Shown: piece by piece, positions 28,392-38,367 of the stretch | Layout of the letters: the number at the start of each line of letters is the position of its first letter | Numbering within the stretch: position 1 is the stretch's first letter | Assembly (NCBI GenBank): GCA_963763485.1 | Contig: CAVXOW010000008.1 | Span: 558,001-622,000, forward strand | Length of the DNA: 64,000 nt | Source of the DNA: CAWCKS01 sp963763485 | GTDB lineage: Bacteria; Pseudomonadota; Alphaproteobacteria; Rhizobiales; Xanthobacteraceae | Direction: 5' to 3' | Program-made: the position numbers and the translations under genes | Notes under the pieces: model-generated | The model's input: the letters and a program-made list of their open reading frames with translations, nothing else | Databases searched by the model: none | What the model was told of the DNA's origin: nothing

Positions 28392-31166
28392 ATGAACATC
28401 GCCGTCCAGACCCCAGCGCCCGAGCACCTGTTCGATATCGATCGCCTCCGCGGCGAGATCGACGCATTGGCCGGAAAGAATGCCGGCCGCGACGATACAT
28501 TTCGCACCGCGCTGTCGCAGCTGTTGAAGACCGAACTCGCGAACGGCCGCGAGGTGGCCCAGGCGCAGCTCTTGAAGGACCGTCACGGCCGGCGCTGCGC
28601 CGAGCGGCTGTGCTCGATGCACGACGACATCATCGGGCTGCTGTTCGAGGCGGCGACCAAGCATCTCTACAAGAGCCTGGTACCGTCCGACTCCGAGCGC
28701 ATGGCGATCGTTGCGACCGGTGGCTACGGCCGCGGCCTGATGGCGCCGGAATCCGACATCGATCTGTTGTTCCTGCTGCCGTACAAGCAGACCGCCTGGG
28801 GCGAATCCGTCGCCGAAGCCATTCTCTATTGCCTGTGGGACATGGGGCTGAAGGTCGGACACGCCACGCGCTCGATCGACGAGTTGATCCGCCAGGCGCG
28901 CGCCGACATGACGATCCGCACCGCGGTGCTGGAGACGCGCTTCCTGGTCGGCGACAAGGCGCTGCATGACGAACTGGTCACGCGCTTCGACAAGAACATC
29001 GTCTCGGGGACGGCGTCCGAGTTCGTCACGGCCAAACTTGCCGAGCGCGAGGAACGTCATCGCCGCGCCGGCCAGTCGCGCTACCTGGTCGAGCCCAATG
29101 TCAAGGAGGGCAAGGGCGGCTTGCGCGACCTGCACACGCTGTACTGGATCGCGAAGTATGTGTACCGGGTGCGCGACACCGACGAGCTGGTGAAGCGCGG
29201 CGTGTTCGATTCGCAGGAATACCGCACGTTCCGCCGCTGCGAGGATTTCCTGTGGTCGGTCCGCTGCAACATGCACTTCTTCACCAACCGCGCCGAAGAG
29301 CGGCTGTCGTTCGACATCCAGCGCGAGATCGCGGTGCGGCTCGGCTACACCCAGCATCCCGGCATGCAGGACGTCGAGCGCTTCATGAAGCACTACTTCC
29401 TGGTGGCGAAGGACGTCGGCGACCTCACCGCGATCCTGTGCGCCAAGCTCGAGGACCAGCAGGCGAAGCCCGCGCCAGTGCTGAGCCGGATGATGGCGCG
29501 GCTGCGGCCGCAGGCCTCGCGGCGGCTGCGCGACAGCGACGACTTCATCGTCGACTATAACCGCATCAACCTCGCCGTGCCCGACGTGTTCGAGCACGAC
29601 CCGGTCAATCTGATCCGCATTTTCCGCCTCGCGCAGAAGCACAACCTCGCATTCCATCCCGACGCGATGCGTTCGGCAAAGCAGTCGCTCGGGCTGATCA
29701 CGCAGCAGCTGCGCGACGACGAGGAAGCGAACCGCCTGTTCGTGGAGATCCTGACCTCCGACAATGCCGAGATCGTGCTTCGCCGCATGAACGAAACCGG
29801 CGTGCTCGGCCGCTTCATTCCGCCGTTCGGCAAAATCGTGTCGATGATGCAGTTCAACATGTATCATCACTACACGGTCGACGAGCACCTGTTGCGCTGC
29901 ATCGGCAACCTGCAGGAGATCGAGCGCGGCAGCAACGACGAGCTGGTGCTGGCGAGCGACCTCGTGCGCAAGATCCAGCCCGAGCATCGCAAGGTGCTCT
30001 ATGTCGCGACCTTCCTGCATGACATCGCCAAGGGCCGGCCCGAAGATCACTCGATCGCCGGCGCCAAGGTGGCGCGACGGCTGTGCCCGCGGCTCGGCTT
30101 CAGCGCCGCCGAAACCGAGCTGATCGCGTGGCTGATCGAGGAACACCTGACGATGTCGACGGTGGCGCAATCGCGCGACCTGTCGGACCGCCGCACCATC
30201 GAGAATTTCGCCGCCGTGGTGCAGTCGCTCGAGCAACTGAAGCTGCTGACCATCCTGACCACTGCCGACATCCGCGGCGTCGGCCCGGGCGTCTGGAACG
30301 GCTGGAAAGCGCAGCTGCTGCGCTCGCTCTACTACGAGACCGAGCCGGCGCTGACCGGCGGCTTCTCCGAGGTCAATCGCGGCGCGCGCATCGCAGCGGC
30401 GCAGGCGGAATTCCGCGCCAACTTCAAGGAATGGCCGGAGGAGCAGGTCAACGGCTACATCGCCCGCCACTATCCGGCCTACTGGCTGAAGGTGGATCTC
30501 GCGCGGAAAATGCGCCACGCGCGATTCATCAAGTCGAACGCAGAGGCCGGCCACAAGCTCGCGGTCAACGTCGGCTTCGACGAGGCGCGCGGCGTCACCG
30601 AGCTGACCATCCTCGCGCCTGACCATCCCTGGCTGCTGTCGATCATCGCCGGCGCCTGCGCTTCGGCCGGCGCCAACATCGTCGATGCGCAGATCTACAC
30701 CACGACCGACGGGCTCGCGCTCGACACCATCTCGATCTCGCGCGAATACGACCGCGACGAGGACGAAGGCCGGCGCGCCACCCGCATCGGCGAGACCATC
30801 GAGCAGGCGCTGGAGGGCAAGGTACGGTTGCCCGACGTGGTGGCGAAGCGCGCCAACCGCTCGCGCTCGCGTCCCTTCACGGTCGAGCCCGAGGTCGCCA
30901 TCAACAATCAATGGTCGGAGCGCTACACCGTGATCGAGGTCTCCGGTCTCGACCGGCCCGGCCTGCTGTACCAGCTCACCACCACGATCTCGAAGCTCAA
31001 CCTCAACATCGCCTCGGCGCATGTCGCGACCTTCGGCGAACGCGCCCGCGACGTGTTCTACGTCACGGATCTGCTGGGCGCGCAGATCGCGGCGCCGACC
31101 CGGCAGGCCGCGATCAAGCGCGCGCTGATCCATCTTTTGGCGCAGACCGAAGAGATCGCCGCCTGA
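28392..31166 (+). CDS. glnD: [Protein-PII] uridylyltransferase / uridylyl-removing enzyme
   Basis: 924 residues. N-terminal nucleotidyltransferase with the GG...DxD motif (ATGGYGRGLMAPESDIDLLF) near 105; a PII-UTase domain (YLVEPNVKEGKGGLRDLHTL); an HD phosphohydrolase domain (FLHDIAKGRPEDHS near 540) for UMP removal; and two C-terminal ACT domains (ELTILAPDHPWLLSIIAGAC and VIEVSGLDRPGLLYQL) that sense glutamine. It uridylylates GlnB/GlnK under nitrogen limitation and so controls glutamine synthetase and NtrBC signalling. Start ATG 28392; the frame is intact. Confidence 0.98.
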   Translation: MNIAVQTPAPEHLFDIDRLRGEIDALAGKNAGRDDTFRTALSQLLKTELANGREVAQAQLLKDRHGRRCAERLCSMHDDIIGLLFEAATKHLYKSLVPSDSERMAIVATGGYGRGLMAPESDIDLLFLLPYKQTAWGESVAEAILYCLWDMGLKVGHATRSIDELIRQARADMTIRTAVLETRFLVGDKALHDELVTRFDKNIVSGTASEFVTAKLAEREERHRRAGQSRYLVEPNVKEGKGGLRDLHTLYWIAKYVYRVRDTDELVKRGVFDSQEYRTFRRCEDFLWSVRCNMHFFTNRAEERLSFDIQREIAVRLGYTQHPGMQDVERFMKHYFLVAKDVGDLTAILCAKLEDQQAKPAPVLSRMMARLRPQASRRLRDSDDFIVDYNRINLAVPDVFEHDPVNLIRIFRLAQKHNLAFHPDAMRSAKQSLGLITQQLRDDEEANRLFVEILTSDNAEIVLRRMNETGVLGRFIPPFGKIVSMMQFNMYHHYTVDEHLLRCIGNLQEIERGSNDELVLASDLVRKIQPEHRKVLYVATFLHDIAKGRPEDHSIAGAKVARRLCPRLGFSAAETELIAWLIEEHLTMSTVAQSRDLSDRRTIENFAAVVQSLEQLKLLTILTTADIRGVGPGVWNGWKAQLLRSLYYETEPALTGGFSEVNRGARIAAAQAEFRANFKEWPEEQVNGYIARHYPAYWLKVDLARKMRHARFIKSNAEAGHKLAVNVGFDEARGVTELTILAPDHPWLLSIIAGACASAGANIVDAQIYTTTDGLALDTISISREYDRDEDEGRRATRIGETIEQALEGKVRLPDVVAKRANRSRSRPFTVEPEVAINNQWSERYTVIEVSGLDRPGLLYQLTTTISKLNLNIASAHVATFGERARDVFYVTDLLGAQIAAPTRQAAIKRALIHLLAQTEEIAA

Positions 31167-31172
31167 TCATTT

Positions 31173-31245
31173 GAGCATGATCTATTCGGAAAACCGGAAC
31201 CCGCCTCCCGATCAAGTCGAGGGCATGCTTTTCCGGATCATGCTC
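31173..31245. repeat. GATCATGC palindromic intergenic repeat, copy 3 (long form)
   Basis: Ends GAGCATGATC/GATCATGCTC with the same internal CGGAAAACCGG and CCGATCAAGTCGAGGGCATG blocks as 2060-2132. It begins six bases after the glnD stop. Confidence 0.87.
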
Positions 31246-31436
31246 TGACCGACCGTTACGCCGTTACCGGGTTAACGCTCTCTGCGAGTGGGGCTTTATG
31301 CCCGTTTTGCCGCCTTGCCTTGGCTGTCGGGCTCCGCCAGTATCCGCGCCCAAGAAGGACCGCCGGCAATGACCGGAAGGTCACGCCAATCGCGGACTGC
31401 AACAACAGGTCCGGTCCAACCAAGGAAACAACCACA

Positions 31437-32666
31437 ATGATGAACAGATTTGCGAAAGCCGCGATGGTCTCGGCGCTGACGCTTGCCGTCTCCGCGACCG
31501 CTGCCTTCGCGCAGAAGAAATACGACACCGGCGCCACCGACACCGAGATCAAGATCGGCCAGAGCGTGCCGTTCTCGGGCCCTGCCTCCGCCTACTCGAC
31601 GATCGCCAAGGCCCAGGCCGCCTACATGAAGATGATCAACGAACAGGGCGGCGTGAACGGGCGCAAGATCAACCTGATCCAGTACGACGACAGCTATTCG
31701 CCGCCGAAGACGGTTGAGCAGGTCCGCAAGCTGGTCGAAGGCGACGAGGTGCTCATCACCTTCCAGCTGATCGGCACGCCGCCGAATGCCGCCGTGCAGA
31801 AGTATCTCAACCAGAAGAAAGTGCCGCAGCTTCTGGCCGGCACCGGCGCCGATCGCTTCAGTGATCCCGCGAACTATCCGTGGACGATGGGCTTCAATCC
31901 TTCGTACCAGAGCGAGGGCCGGGTCTACGCCCAGTACATCCTGACCAATTACCCGAATGCCAAGATCGCGATCCTGTTCCAGAACGACGATCTCGGCCGC
32001 GATTATGTCACCGGACTGAAGGCCGGCCTCGGCGATAAGGCCAAGACGATGATCGTCGCGGAGTCCTCGTACGAGCTCAGCGAGCCAACCATCGACTCGA
32101 CGATCGTGAAACTGAAGGACTTCGGCGCTGACCTGTTCTACGACATCTCGACGCCGAAATTTGCCGCGCAGGCGATCAAGAAGGTTGCCGACATCGGCTG
32201 GAAGCCGGTGCATATCCTCGACATCAACGCGTCAGGCGTTGCCGAGGCGCTGAGACCCGCCGGCCTCGACAACTCGAAGGGCATCATCAGCGTCAACTAC
32301 GGCAAGGACATGTACGACCCGCAGTGGAAGAACGATCCGGGCATGAACCGGTTCTGGGATTTCATGGCGAAGTACTATCCAGAGGGCGACAAGATGTCGA
32401 GCTTCAACGGCTACGGCTACTCGACCTCGCAGATGCTGATCGAGATCCTGAAGCGTTGCGGCGATGACCTGACGCGTGAGAACATCATGAAGGTCGCCTC
32501 CAACCTGCCCGGCATCCAGCTCGATCTCACATTGCCGGGCCTTACCACCGGAAACACCACGCCGACCAACTACCATCTCAACACGCAGTTCCAGATGATG
32601 AAGTTCGACGGTGAGCGCTGGGTGGGCTTTGGCCCGATCATCGACTCCAGCAAGAGCGGCAGCTGA
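31437..32666 (+). CDS. Branched-chain amino acid-type ABC transporter substrate-binding protein (LivJ/Peripla_BP_6)
   Basis: 409 residues from ATG 31437, AAGGAA about ten bases upstream. Signal peptide (AAMVSALTLAVSATAAFAQ), then the type I periplasmic-binding fold: TEIKIGQSVPFSGPASAY, NEQGGVNGRKINLIQYDDSY, LNQKKVPQLLAGTGADRF and YPNAKIAILFQNDDLGRDY. Orphan receptor with no livHMGF nearby. A strong intrinsic terminator follows at 32696. The ligand may be an amino acid, amide or aromatic acid. Confidence 0.92.
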   Translation: MMNRFAKAAMVSALTLAVSATAAFAQKKYDTGATDTEIKIGQSVPFSGPASAYSTIAKAQAAYMKMINEQGGVNGRKINLIQYDDSYSPPKTVEQVRKLVEGDEVLITFQLIGTPPNAAVQKYLNQKKVPQLLAGTGADRFSDPANYPWTMGFNPSYQSEGRVYAQYILTNYPNAKIAILFQNDDLGRDYVTGLKAGLGDKAKTMIVAESSYELSEPTIDSTIVKLKDFGADLFYDISTPKFAAQAIKKVADIGWKPVHILDINASGVAEALRPAGLDNSKGIISVNYGKDMYDPQWKNDPGMNRFWDFMAKYYPEGDKMSSFNGYGYSTSQMLIEILKRCGDDLTRENIMKVASNLPGIQLDLTLPGLTTGNTTPTNYHLNTQFQMMKFDGERWVGFGPIIDSSKSGS

Positions 32667-32695
32667 TCCCGCTTCGGCTGATTTGAAATACGACG

Positions 32696-32728
32696 ATCGC
32701 CCCGCCTTGCGCGGGGCGATTTGTTTTT
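32696..32728 (+). terminator. Intrinsic terminator after the LivJ-type receptor gene
   Basis: ATCGCCCCGC and GCGGGGCGAT make a perfect ten-base stem around a CTTGC loop, followed by TTGTTTTT. It lies 30 bp past the stop. Confidence 0.9.
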
Positions 32729-32752
32729 GGGTCTTACTGGACCTGAATTGTT

Positions 32753-32856
32753 GTCATGCCCCGCTTTAAGCGGGGCATCCAGTAACCTGCAGCGCTCATT
32801 TGTTTAGCCAACATCCGCCGCGGAGTACTGGATCGCCCGGTCAAGCGGGCGATGAC
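32753..32856. repeat. Two-armed repeat GTCATGCCCCGC / GGGCGATGAC
   Basis: Left hairpin GTCATGCCCCGC-TTTAA-GCGGGGCATCCAGTA, right hairpin TACTGGATCGCCCGG-TCAA-GCGGGCGATGAC, with inverted outer ends (GTCAT/ATGAC) and inner ends (CCAGTA/TACTGG) and a 45-bp spacer. A close copy is at 35226-35326; they bracket the PBP1A gene in direct orientation. Confidence 0.82.
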
Positions 32857-32960
32857 GGCGGCATGCAATTGCCCCACTCACCCGCCGTTAACCCCTGCTT
32901 AACGCGCCCTTAAACCCCCGCCGGTAGCTTGCCGGTGGTGGGACGGAAGGGCGTTCGCGT

Positions 32961-35188
32961 ATGGGTTTCTGGGGTCGGCGCAAGGGGAAAGGCCGCAAGG
33001 AGCCGCGCTTCGATTTCGCGAGCTCGCTGAGCCATCTGCGCCTCTCGATCGAGGACCGCCTGCTGCCGGTGTTCAGCGGCGACCAGAGCGCGGCGAAACC
33101 GTCGAAGAGCAAGCGCACCCAGGACGACGACGAGGACGCGCCCGAGCCGAAGCCGCGCACCGAGAAAAAGAAGAAGCGCGGCAAGCGCAGCAAGAGCTCG
33201 CGCGGCACATTGGGCCGCCTGATCTACTGGGGCGCGGTGCTCGGCCTGTGGAGCCTGATCGCGGTCGGCGGCACGTTGATCTGGGTCGGTGCACACTTGC
33301 CGCCGATCCAGTCGCTCGAAATTCCAAAGCGTCCACCGACCATCCAGATCGTCGGCCTCGACGGCAGCGTGCTTGCCACCCGCGGCGAGCAGGCCGGCAC
33401 CAACGTGGCGCTGAAGGACCTGCCGCCCTATCTGCCGAAAGCATTCATCGCCATCGAAGACCGCCGCTTCTACCACCACTTCGGCGTCGACCCGACCGGC
33501 ATTCTGCGTGCCCTCGTCGCCAACATTCTGCACCGCGGCGTGTCGCAGGGCGGCTCGACGCTGACCCAGCAGCTCGCGAAAAACCTGTTCCTGACGCAAG
33601 AGCGCACCATGATGCGCAAGCTGCAGGAGGCGGAACTCGCGCTGTGGCTGGAGCACAAGCACGCGAAGGCTGAGCTGCTCGAGCTCTATCTCAACCGGGT
33701 CTATTTCGGTTCCGGCGCCTATGGCGTCGAAGCCGCAGCGCAACGCTATTTCGGCAAGTCGGCGCGCAACGTAACGCTCGCTGAAGCTGCGATGCTCGCC
33801 GGCCTCGTCAAGTCGCCGAGCCGGCTCGCGCCGAACCGCAATCCGGAAGGCGCCGAGCAGCGTGCGCAAACCGTGCTCGACAGCGATGGCCGATGCGCAC
33901 TTCATCACCGAGGCACAGGCCAAGAGCACAATCGCGAGCCCGGCCTACGCGGTGAAGCCAGCCGGCGCCGGCAGCATCAACTATGTCGCCGACTGGATTT
34001 CCGAAGAGCTCGACGATCTGATCGGGCAGATCGAGGAAAGCATCGTGGTGCAGACCTCGATCGATCCAAAGCTGCAGGCAACGGCCGAAGCCGCCGTGAT
34101 CGACGAACTCGCCGCCAAGAGCACGAAATTCCAGGTCAGCCAGGGCGCGCTGGTGGCGATGACGCCGCAAGGCGCGGTGCGCGCCATGGTCGGCGGCCGC
34201 AATTATGCCGAGAGCCAGTATAACCGCGCGACGACGGCGAAGCGCCAGCCGGGCTCGGCGTTCAAGCCGTTCGTCTATCTCACCGCCATCGAACAGGGTC
34301 TGACGCCCGACACCGTGCGGCAGGATGCGCCGCTGAAGCTGAAGGGCTGGTCGCCGGAAAACTATTCGCGCGAGTATTTTGGACCGGTGACGCTGACGCA
34401 GGCGCTGGCGATGTCGCTCAACACGGTGGCGGTGCGCGTCGGCATCGAGGTCGGGCCGAAGAACGTGGTGCGCACCGCGCACCGGCTCGGCATCTCCTCG
34501 AAGCTTGATCCCAATCCATCGATCGCGCTCGGCACCTCGGAGGTGACGCTGACCGAACTGGTCGGCGCCTACGCCCCGTTCGCCAATGGCGGCTGCGGAA
34601 ATCTCCCCGCACGTGATCGAGAAGATCAAGACCGCGGAGGGCAAGCTGCTTTACGCGCGGCCCGCCGATCAGTTGAGCCAGGTGATCGAGCCGCGCCATG
34701 TCGCGATGATGAACGCGATGATGCAGGAGACGCTGCTGTCCGGCACCGCGCGCAAGGCGGAGATTCCGGGCTGGCAGGCCGCCGGCAAGACCGGCACCAG
34801 CCAGGATTTCCGCGACGCCTGGTTCATCGGCTATACCGCGAACCTCGTCACCGGCGTCTGGCTCGGCAATGACGACAACTCACCGACCCGCAAGACCACC
34901 GGCGGCGGACTCCCCGTGGAGGTGTGGACGCGCTTCATGAAGGCCGCGCATCAGGGAGCGACGCCCCAGGCGCTGTCGACCTCGTGGGGCGGCGGCTGGT
35001 TTGCCAATGCGGGCAGTGCCGCCACGCCCGGTGCGGGTCCGGCCGACCAGGGATCACTGATGCCGCTGGCGAGCATCGGCGGCAGTGGAGGCAGTGGCCG
35101 TCCGGCCCCGACGCAGGTCGCACAGCGTCCGGCCGCAGGCGGCGGCATGGATGGCTGGCTGCTCGACAAGCTGTTCGGGAAGCGGTGA
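32961..35188 (+). CDS. Penicillin-binding protein 1A, bifunctional transglycosylase/transpeptidase (two frameshifts)
   Basis: About 742 residues. A basic cytoplasmic tail (KKKKRGKRSKSSRGTLGR), one membrane helix, then the GT51 transglycosylase (AFIAIEDRRFYHHFGVDPTG, GGSTLTQQLAKNLFL, YLNRVYFGSGAYGVEAAA), and the transpeptidase: SxxK in QPGSAFKPF, SLN in MSLNTVAVR, KTG in GKTGTSQDFRDAW. Single inserted bases near 33879 and 34594 split the gene into three frames; the length is 2 modulo 3, as two insertions predict. Polymerises and cross-links peptidoglycan at the inner membrane. The C-terminus is Gly/Pro-rich and ends DGWLLDKLFGKR. Confidence 0.95.
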
Positions 35189-35225
35189 GCTTTTCCGGTA
35201 ATTCCTGTGAGAGAGCCTCTCGATC

Positions 35226-35326
35226 GTCATGCCCCGCTTCAAGCGGGGCATCCAGTAACCCGCAGCGCAACTGATTGATCGCGGCTTCACGGAGTACTGG
35301 ATCGCCCGGTCAAGCCGGGCGATGAC
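35226..35326. repeat. Two-armed repeat GTCATGCCCCGC / GGGCGATGAC, second copy
   Basis: Same arms as 32753-32856: GTCATGCCCCGC-TTCAA-GCGGGGCATCCAGTA and TACTGGATCGCCCGG-TCAAG-CCGGGCGATGAC. The spacer (about 40 bp) shares CGCAGCGC with the first copy. It sits between the convergent PBP1A and YdcF genes and could stop transcription from both sides. Confidence 0.82.
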
Positions 35327-35356
35327 AGAAGAGTTTTTTCGACGAAGCAATGACGA

Positions 35357-35989
35357 TCAAGGCCAGTCCGCAATAAACCCCGCCGCCTTGTAGGGCTCGA
35401 GCTTGCGCCATTCGCCGCAGGATGCGCTCCCGCGTGACGGGATGCCGCGGCCACTCCTCGATCGGATGGCCGAAATAATTCACCGCAAACAGCATCTTCT
35501 CGACCTCGGGCCAGTGCCGCTGCAAGGTCATCAGATAGCGCACGGAGGTGCAGACTTTTCCGAGCGCGATGACCGAGCCGGATTGTTTTGAGCCCGATGC
35601 GCTCCTCGATGATCGGCAGCGAGAAAATGACGTTCTCGCCGGTGTTGGTCGCGCTGCGGCTCGATCAGGATGGCGGCGTCGGGTACGCCGGCGCGTAAAA
35701 TCGCGCGCGCGGAGCACGAAGGCCTCGGCGTCGTCATTGTTCCAGGTCGGTCCGCCCGAGATCAGGATGTGACGGCAGAAGCCCAGTCGCGCCACAGCTT
35801 GACGATCGCCTCGACAAATTCGTCGACGCCTTCGCGGGTGCCGAACACGAACAGCAGGTCGGCCGGCTTGAGTGGCGTTGTTACCAGATGGCGCGCGTTG
35901 ATCTCGCGCACGAGGTCGTCGGAAATCGCTTCGGCCGCGCATCGGTCATGCCGCGTCGTAGCACGGCGATCAGAAATCGTTCTGATCAC
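35357..35989 (-). pseudogene. YdcF-family (DUF218) protein, multiply frameshifted
   Basis: Pieces in three frames make one 210-residue protein: KPADLLFVFGTREGV, then GFCRHILISGGPTWNNDDAE, AILRAGVPDAAILIEPQ, ATNTGENVIFSLPIIEERIG, SVIALGKVCTSVRYLM, and WRKLEPYKAAGFIADWP before the stop. The sGG and E..ATNT.EN motifs mark DUF218/YdcF/SanA proteins, thought to act in envelope or S-adenosylmethionine-related functions. Five frame changes (four fit insertions, one a deletion) lie between 35420 and 35790. Either a decayed gene or a badly read stretch. Overlaps the end of the YgjP gene by 20 bp. Confidence 0.7.
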
Positions 35990-36740
35990 TTTCCTTTGCC
36001 GCGCCGTAACGATGCAGCGCGTTGCCGTGGCTATCGAGCCAGCGGGTCGCCTCGTCGGTCGCGGCGCAGACGTCGCGCAAAACCTTCCAGAACCGCGCGG
36101 AGTGATTCATCTCGACGAGATGGGCGACCTCGTGGGCGGCGAGATAGTCGAGCACGAAGGGCGGGCAGAGGATCAGCCGCCACGAGAACGACAGCACGCC
36201 GGCGGAATTGCACGAGCCCCAGCGGCTCGACTGGTCGCGGATCGACATGCGCCTGACACGCACGTCGAGCGCCCGCGCATAGGCCGCGACCGCGGTCTCA
36301 AGGTCGCGCCGCGCCTCGCGTTTCAGGAAATCGCGCACCCGCCGCGCCGCATGCTCGGCAGCACCCGCGACACAGAACAGGTACTCGTCGCCGGCCTGCT
36401 CGGTCCATACCGTGCCGCGCGCGTGCGGACGATGCACGATGCGATGATCGATGCCGCGCAGCGGCACGATCTCGCCATCGGCGAACGGCGCGACCGCAGG
36501 CAATTGCGCGAGCCGCTGCGCCAGCCAGCCGCCATGGGCCTGGGCAAAGCGCGTCGCATCGGCAAGATTGCCGCGCACCGGCATGGTCAGCACCGCTTCG
36601 CGCAAGGCGGTGTGGATGCGCAGGGTGTAGCGGCGGGCGCGGCGATTGCGCGAGACGCGAACCGCATAGCTCGCGTTCCCGACTTTGACGGTGATCGTCT
36701 TCGGCTCAGGCGTGCGGCGGAACAGCGTGACGCGAATCAT
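35970..36740 (-). CDS. YgjP-like (DUF45/M48-type) zinc metallopeptidase
   Basis: 256 residues from ATG 36740. The zinc site HEVAHLVEMNHSARFW (HExxH plus third His) sits near residue 212, preceded by SIRDQSSRWGSCNSAGVLSFSW and LDYLAAHE, the DUF45 signature. The N-terminal half is basic (RNRRARRYTLRIH). Related to the peptidase component of SprT/WLM clans; cellular substrates unknown. No signal peptide, so cytoplasmic. Confidence 0.9.
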   Translation of the reverse strand: MIRVTLFRRTPEPKTITVKVGNASYAVRVSRNRRARRYTLRIHTALREAVLTMPVRGNLADATRFAQAHGGWLAQRLAQLPAVAPFADGEIVPLRGIDHRIVHRPHARGTVWTEQAGDEYLFCVAGAAEHAARRVRDFLKREARRDLETAVAAYARALDVRVRRMSIRDQSSRWGSCNSAGVLSFSWRLILCPPFVLDYLAAHEVAHLVEMNHSARFWKVLRDVCAATDEATRWLDSHGNALHRYGAAKESDQNDF

Positions 36741-36905
36741 CGTGAGATTGTAGCCCGGATGGAGCGCTGGCGCGCTGCCGGTTATTCCCCGAACTTGATC
36801 GCGCAATCCCGGAGCGTCGCGTACGAGGCCGATCCCGGATTGCGCGCGTGAGGCTTCTCGTCCATCGAGACACCTAGGCGCCGCATTCGGGCTGCGATGA
36901 CGACG

Positions 36906-38232
36906 TCAGCCCGCCACGACGTGCAGCTTCGGCGTGCTCGCCGCCGAGCGCATGAAGTCGGAGACGCGCGGCATGATCTCGGCGCGGAACCGCGAGCCGT
37001 TGAACACGCCGTAGTGGCCGACGCCCTTCTGCTCGTAATGCACCTTCTTGTCCGCCGACAGCGAGGCGCACAATTCGTGAGCCGCCTTGGTCTGGCCGAG
37101 GCCGGAGATATCGTCCTTCTCGCCTTCGACCGTCATCAGCGCGACGCGCTCGATCGCCTTGAGGTCGACCGGATTGCCGCGATGGGTCATCTGGCCTTTC
37201 GGCAGCAGGTGCTTCACGAACACGGTGTCGACGGTCTGCAGGTAATACTCGGCGGCAAGATCCATCACCGCGAGATATTCGTCGTAGAACTCGCGATGCT
37301 TCTGCACGCTATCGCCGTCGCCCTCGACCAGATGACGGAACAGGTTCTTGTGCGCGTCGATGTGGCGATCAAGGTTCATGCTGACGAAGCCGTTGAGCTG
37401 CAGGAAGCCCGGGTAGACGTCGCGCATGACGCCCGGATGCGGGAACGGCACACGGGTGATGACGTGGTTGCGGAACCACTCGATGCCGCGCTGCTCGGCA
37501 AGCTTGTTCACCGCGGTCGGGCTGGAGCGGGTGTCGATCGGACCGCCCATCAACGTCATCGACAGCGGCACGAACGGATCGCGCGCGGCTTCCATCACCG
37601 CGCTCGCGGCGATCACCGGCACCGACGGCTGGCACACGCCGACGACATGAACGTTGCCGCCGAGCACGTGCAGGATCTCGATCACGTAGTCGATGTAGTC
37701 GTCGAGGTCGAAGCGGCCGAGCGCCATCGGCACCATGCGCGCGTCGGCCCAGTCGGTAATGTAGACTTCATGGTTTGGCAGGAACGCTTCCACCGTGCCG
37801 CGCAGCAGCGTCGCGTAGTGGCCGGACATCGGCGCCACGATCAACACGCGCGGATGCGGCACGCGCAGCGGCTTGGTCAGCTGGCGCTCGAAATAAAGCA
37901 GGCGGCAAAACGGCTTTTCCCACACGGTGTGGACGGTGACCGGCACGCGCATGCCGTTGACGTCGACGTCGGCGATGCCCCACTCCGGCTTGCCGTAGCG
38001 GCGCGTGGTGCGCTCGAACAGCTCGCAGGCCGCGGCAACAGATTTGCCGAACTCGGTCTGCGCCAGCGGGTTCATCGGATTCTGAAACAAGCAGGCGCGT
38101 CGCATCCGCCACCGCGCGCCCCGGATTGAGCGCCGCATGGCCGATCTCGTACATCCAGTACAAGGGCGTCGTCAGGACCGGCACACCTTCGGTGACCGGA
38201 CCCGGCGCACCTCCAAATTCTCCAATCGGCAT
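36906..38232 (-). CDS. phaZ: Intracellular polyhydroxyalkanoate depolymerase (one frameshift)
   Basis: About 442 residues from ATG 38232. Alpha/beta hydrolase of the intracellular PhaZ type: PRVLIVAPMSGHYATLLRGT, VYITDWADARMVP, and the lipase-box variant VVGVCQPS, where Cys acts as nucleophile in the Ralstonia enzyme (family knowledge); the C-terminal GVGHYGVFNGSRF carries the catalytic His. The first 47 residues (MPIGEFGG...ADATRLL) are in another frame; one inserted base near 38089 explains it, and the length is 1 modulo 3. Mobilises stored PHB granules. Confidence 0.93.
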
Positions 38233-38367
38233 CGATAGTTCCCTCAAGCCCTTTTGCGGCGCAGCATAGTGCAGATAGGTTGAGGACGCGTCAATGCGCC
38301 ACAAGCCGATATTCGGGGACGACCGCAACTCATCGGCACGGTGGCGGAAGCGTTAATTTCGCGTCCG

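Noticed and set aside
27822..31133. A 1103-codon open frame on the minus strand across the end of mutS and all of glnD
   Set aside because: It is antisense to two certain genes, its residues are Arg/Ala/Asp/Gly-biased with no domain, and it also runs through a repeat. It is a by-product of high-GC codon usage.
33862..35188. Separate short transpeptidase genes downstream of a truncated PBP
   Set aside because: The three frames join into one normal class A PBP if two single inserted bases are removed.
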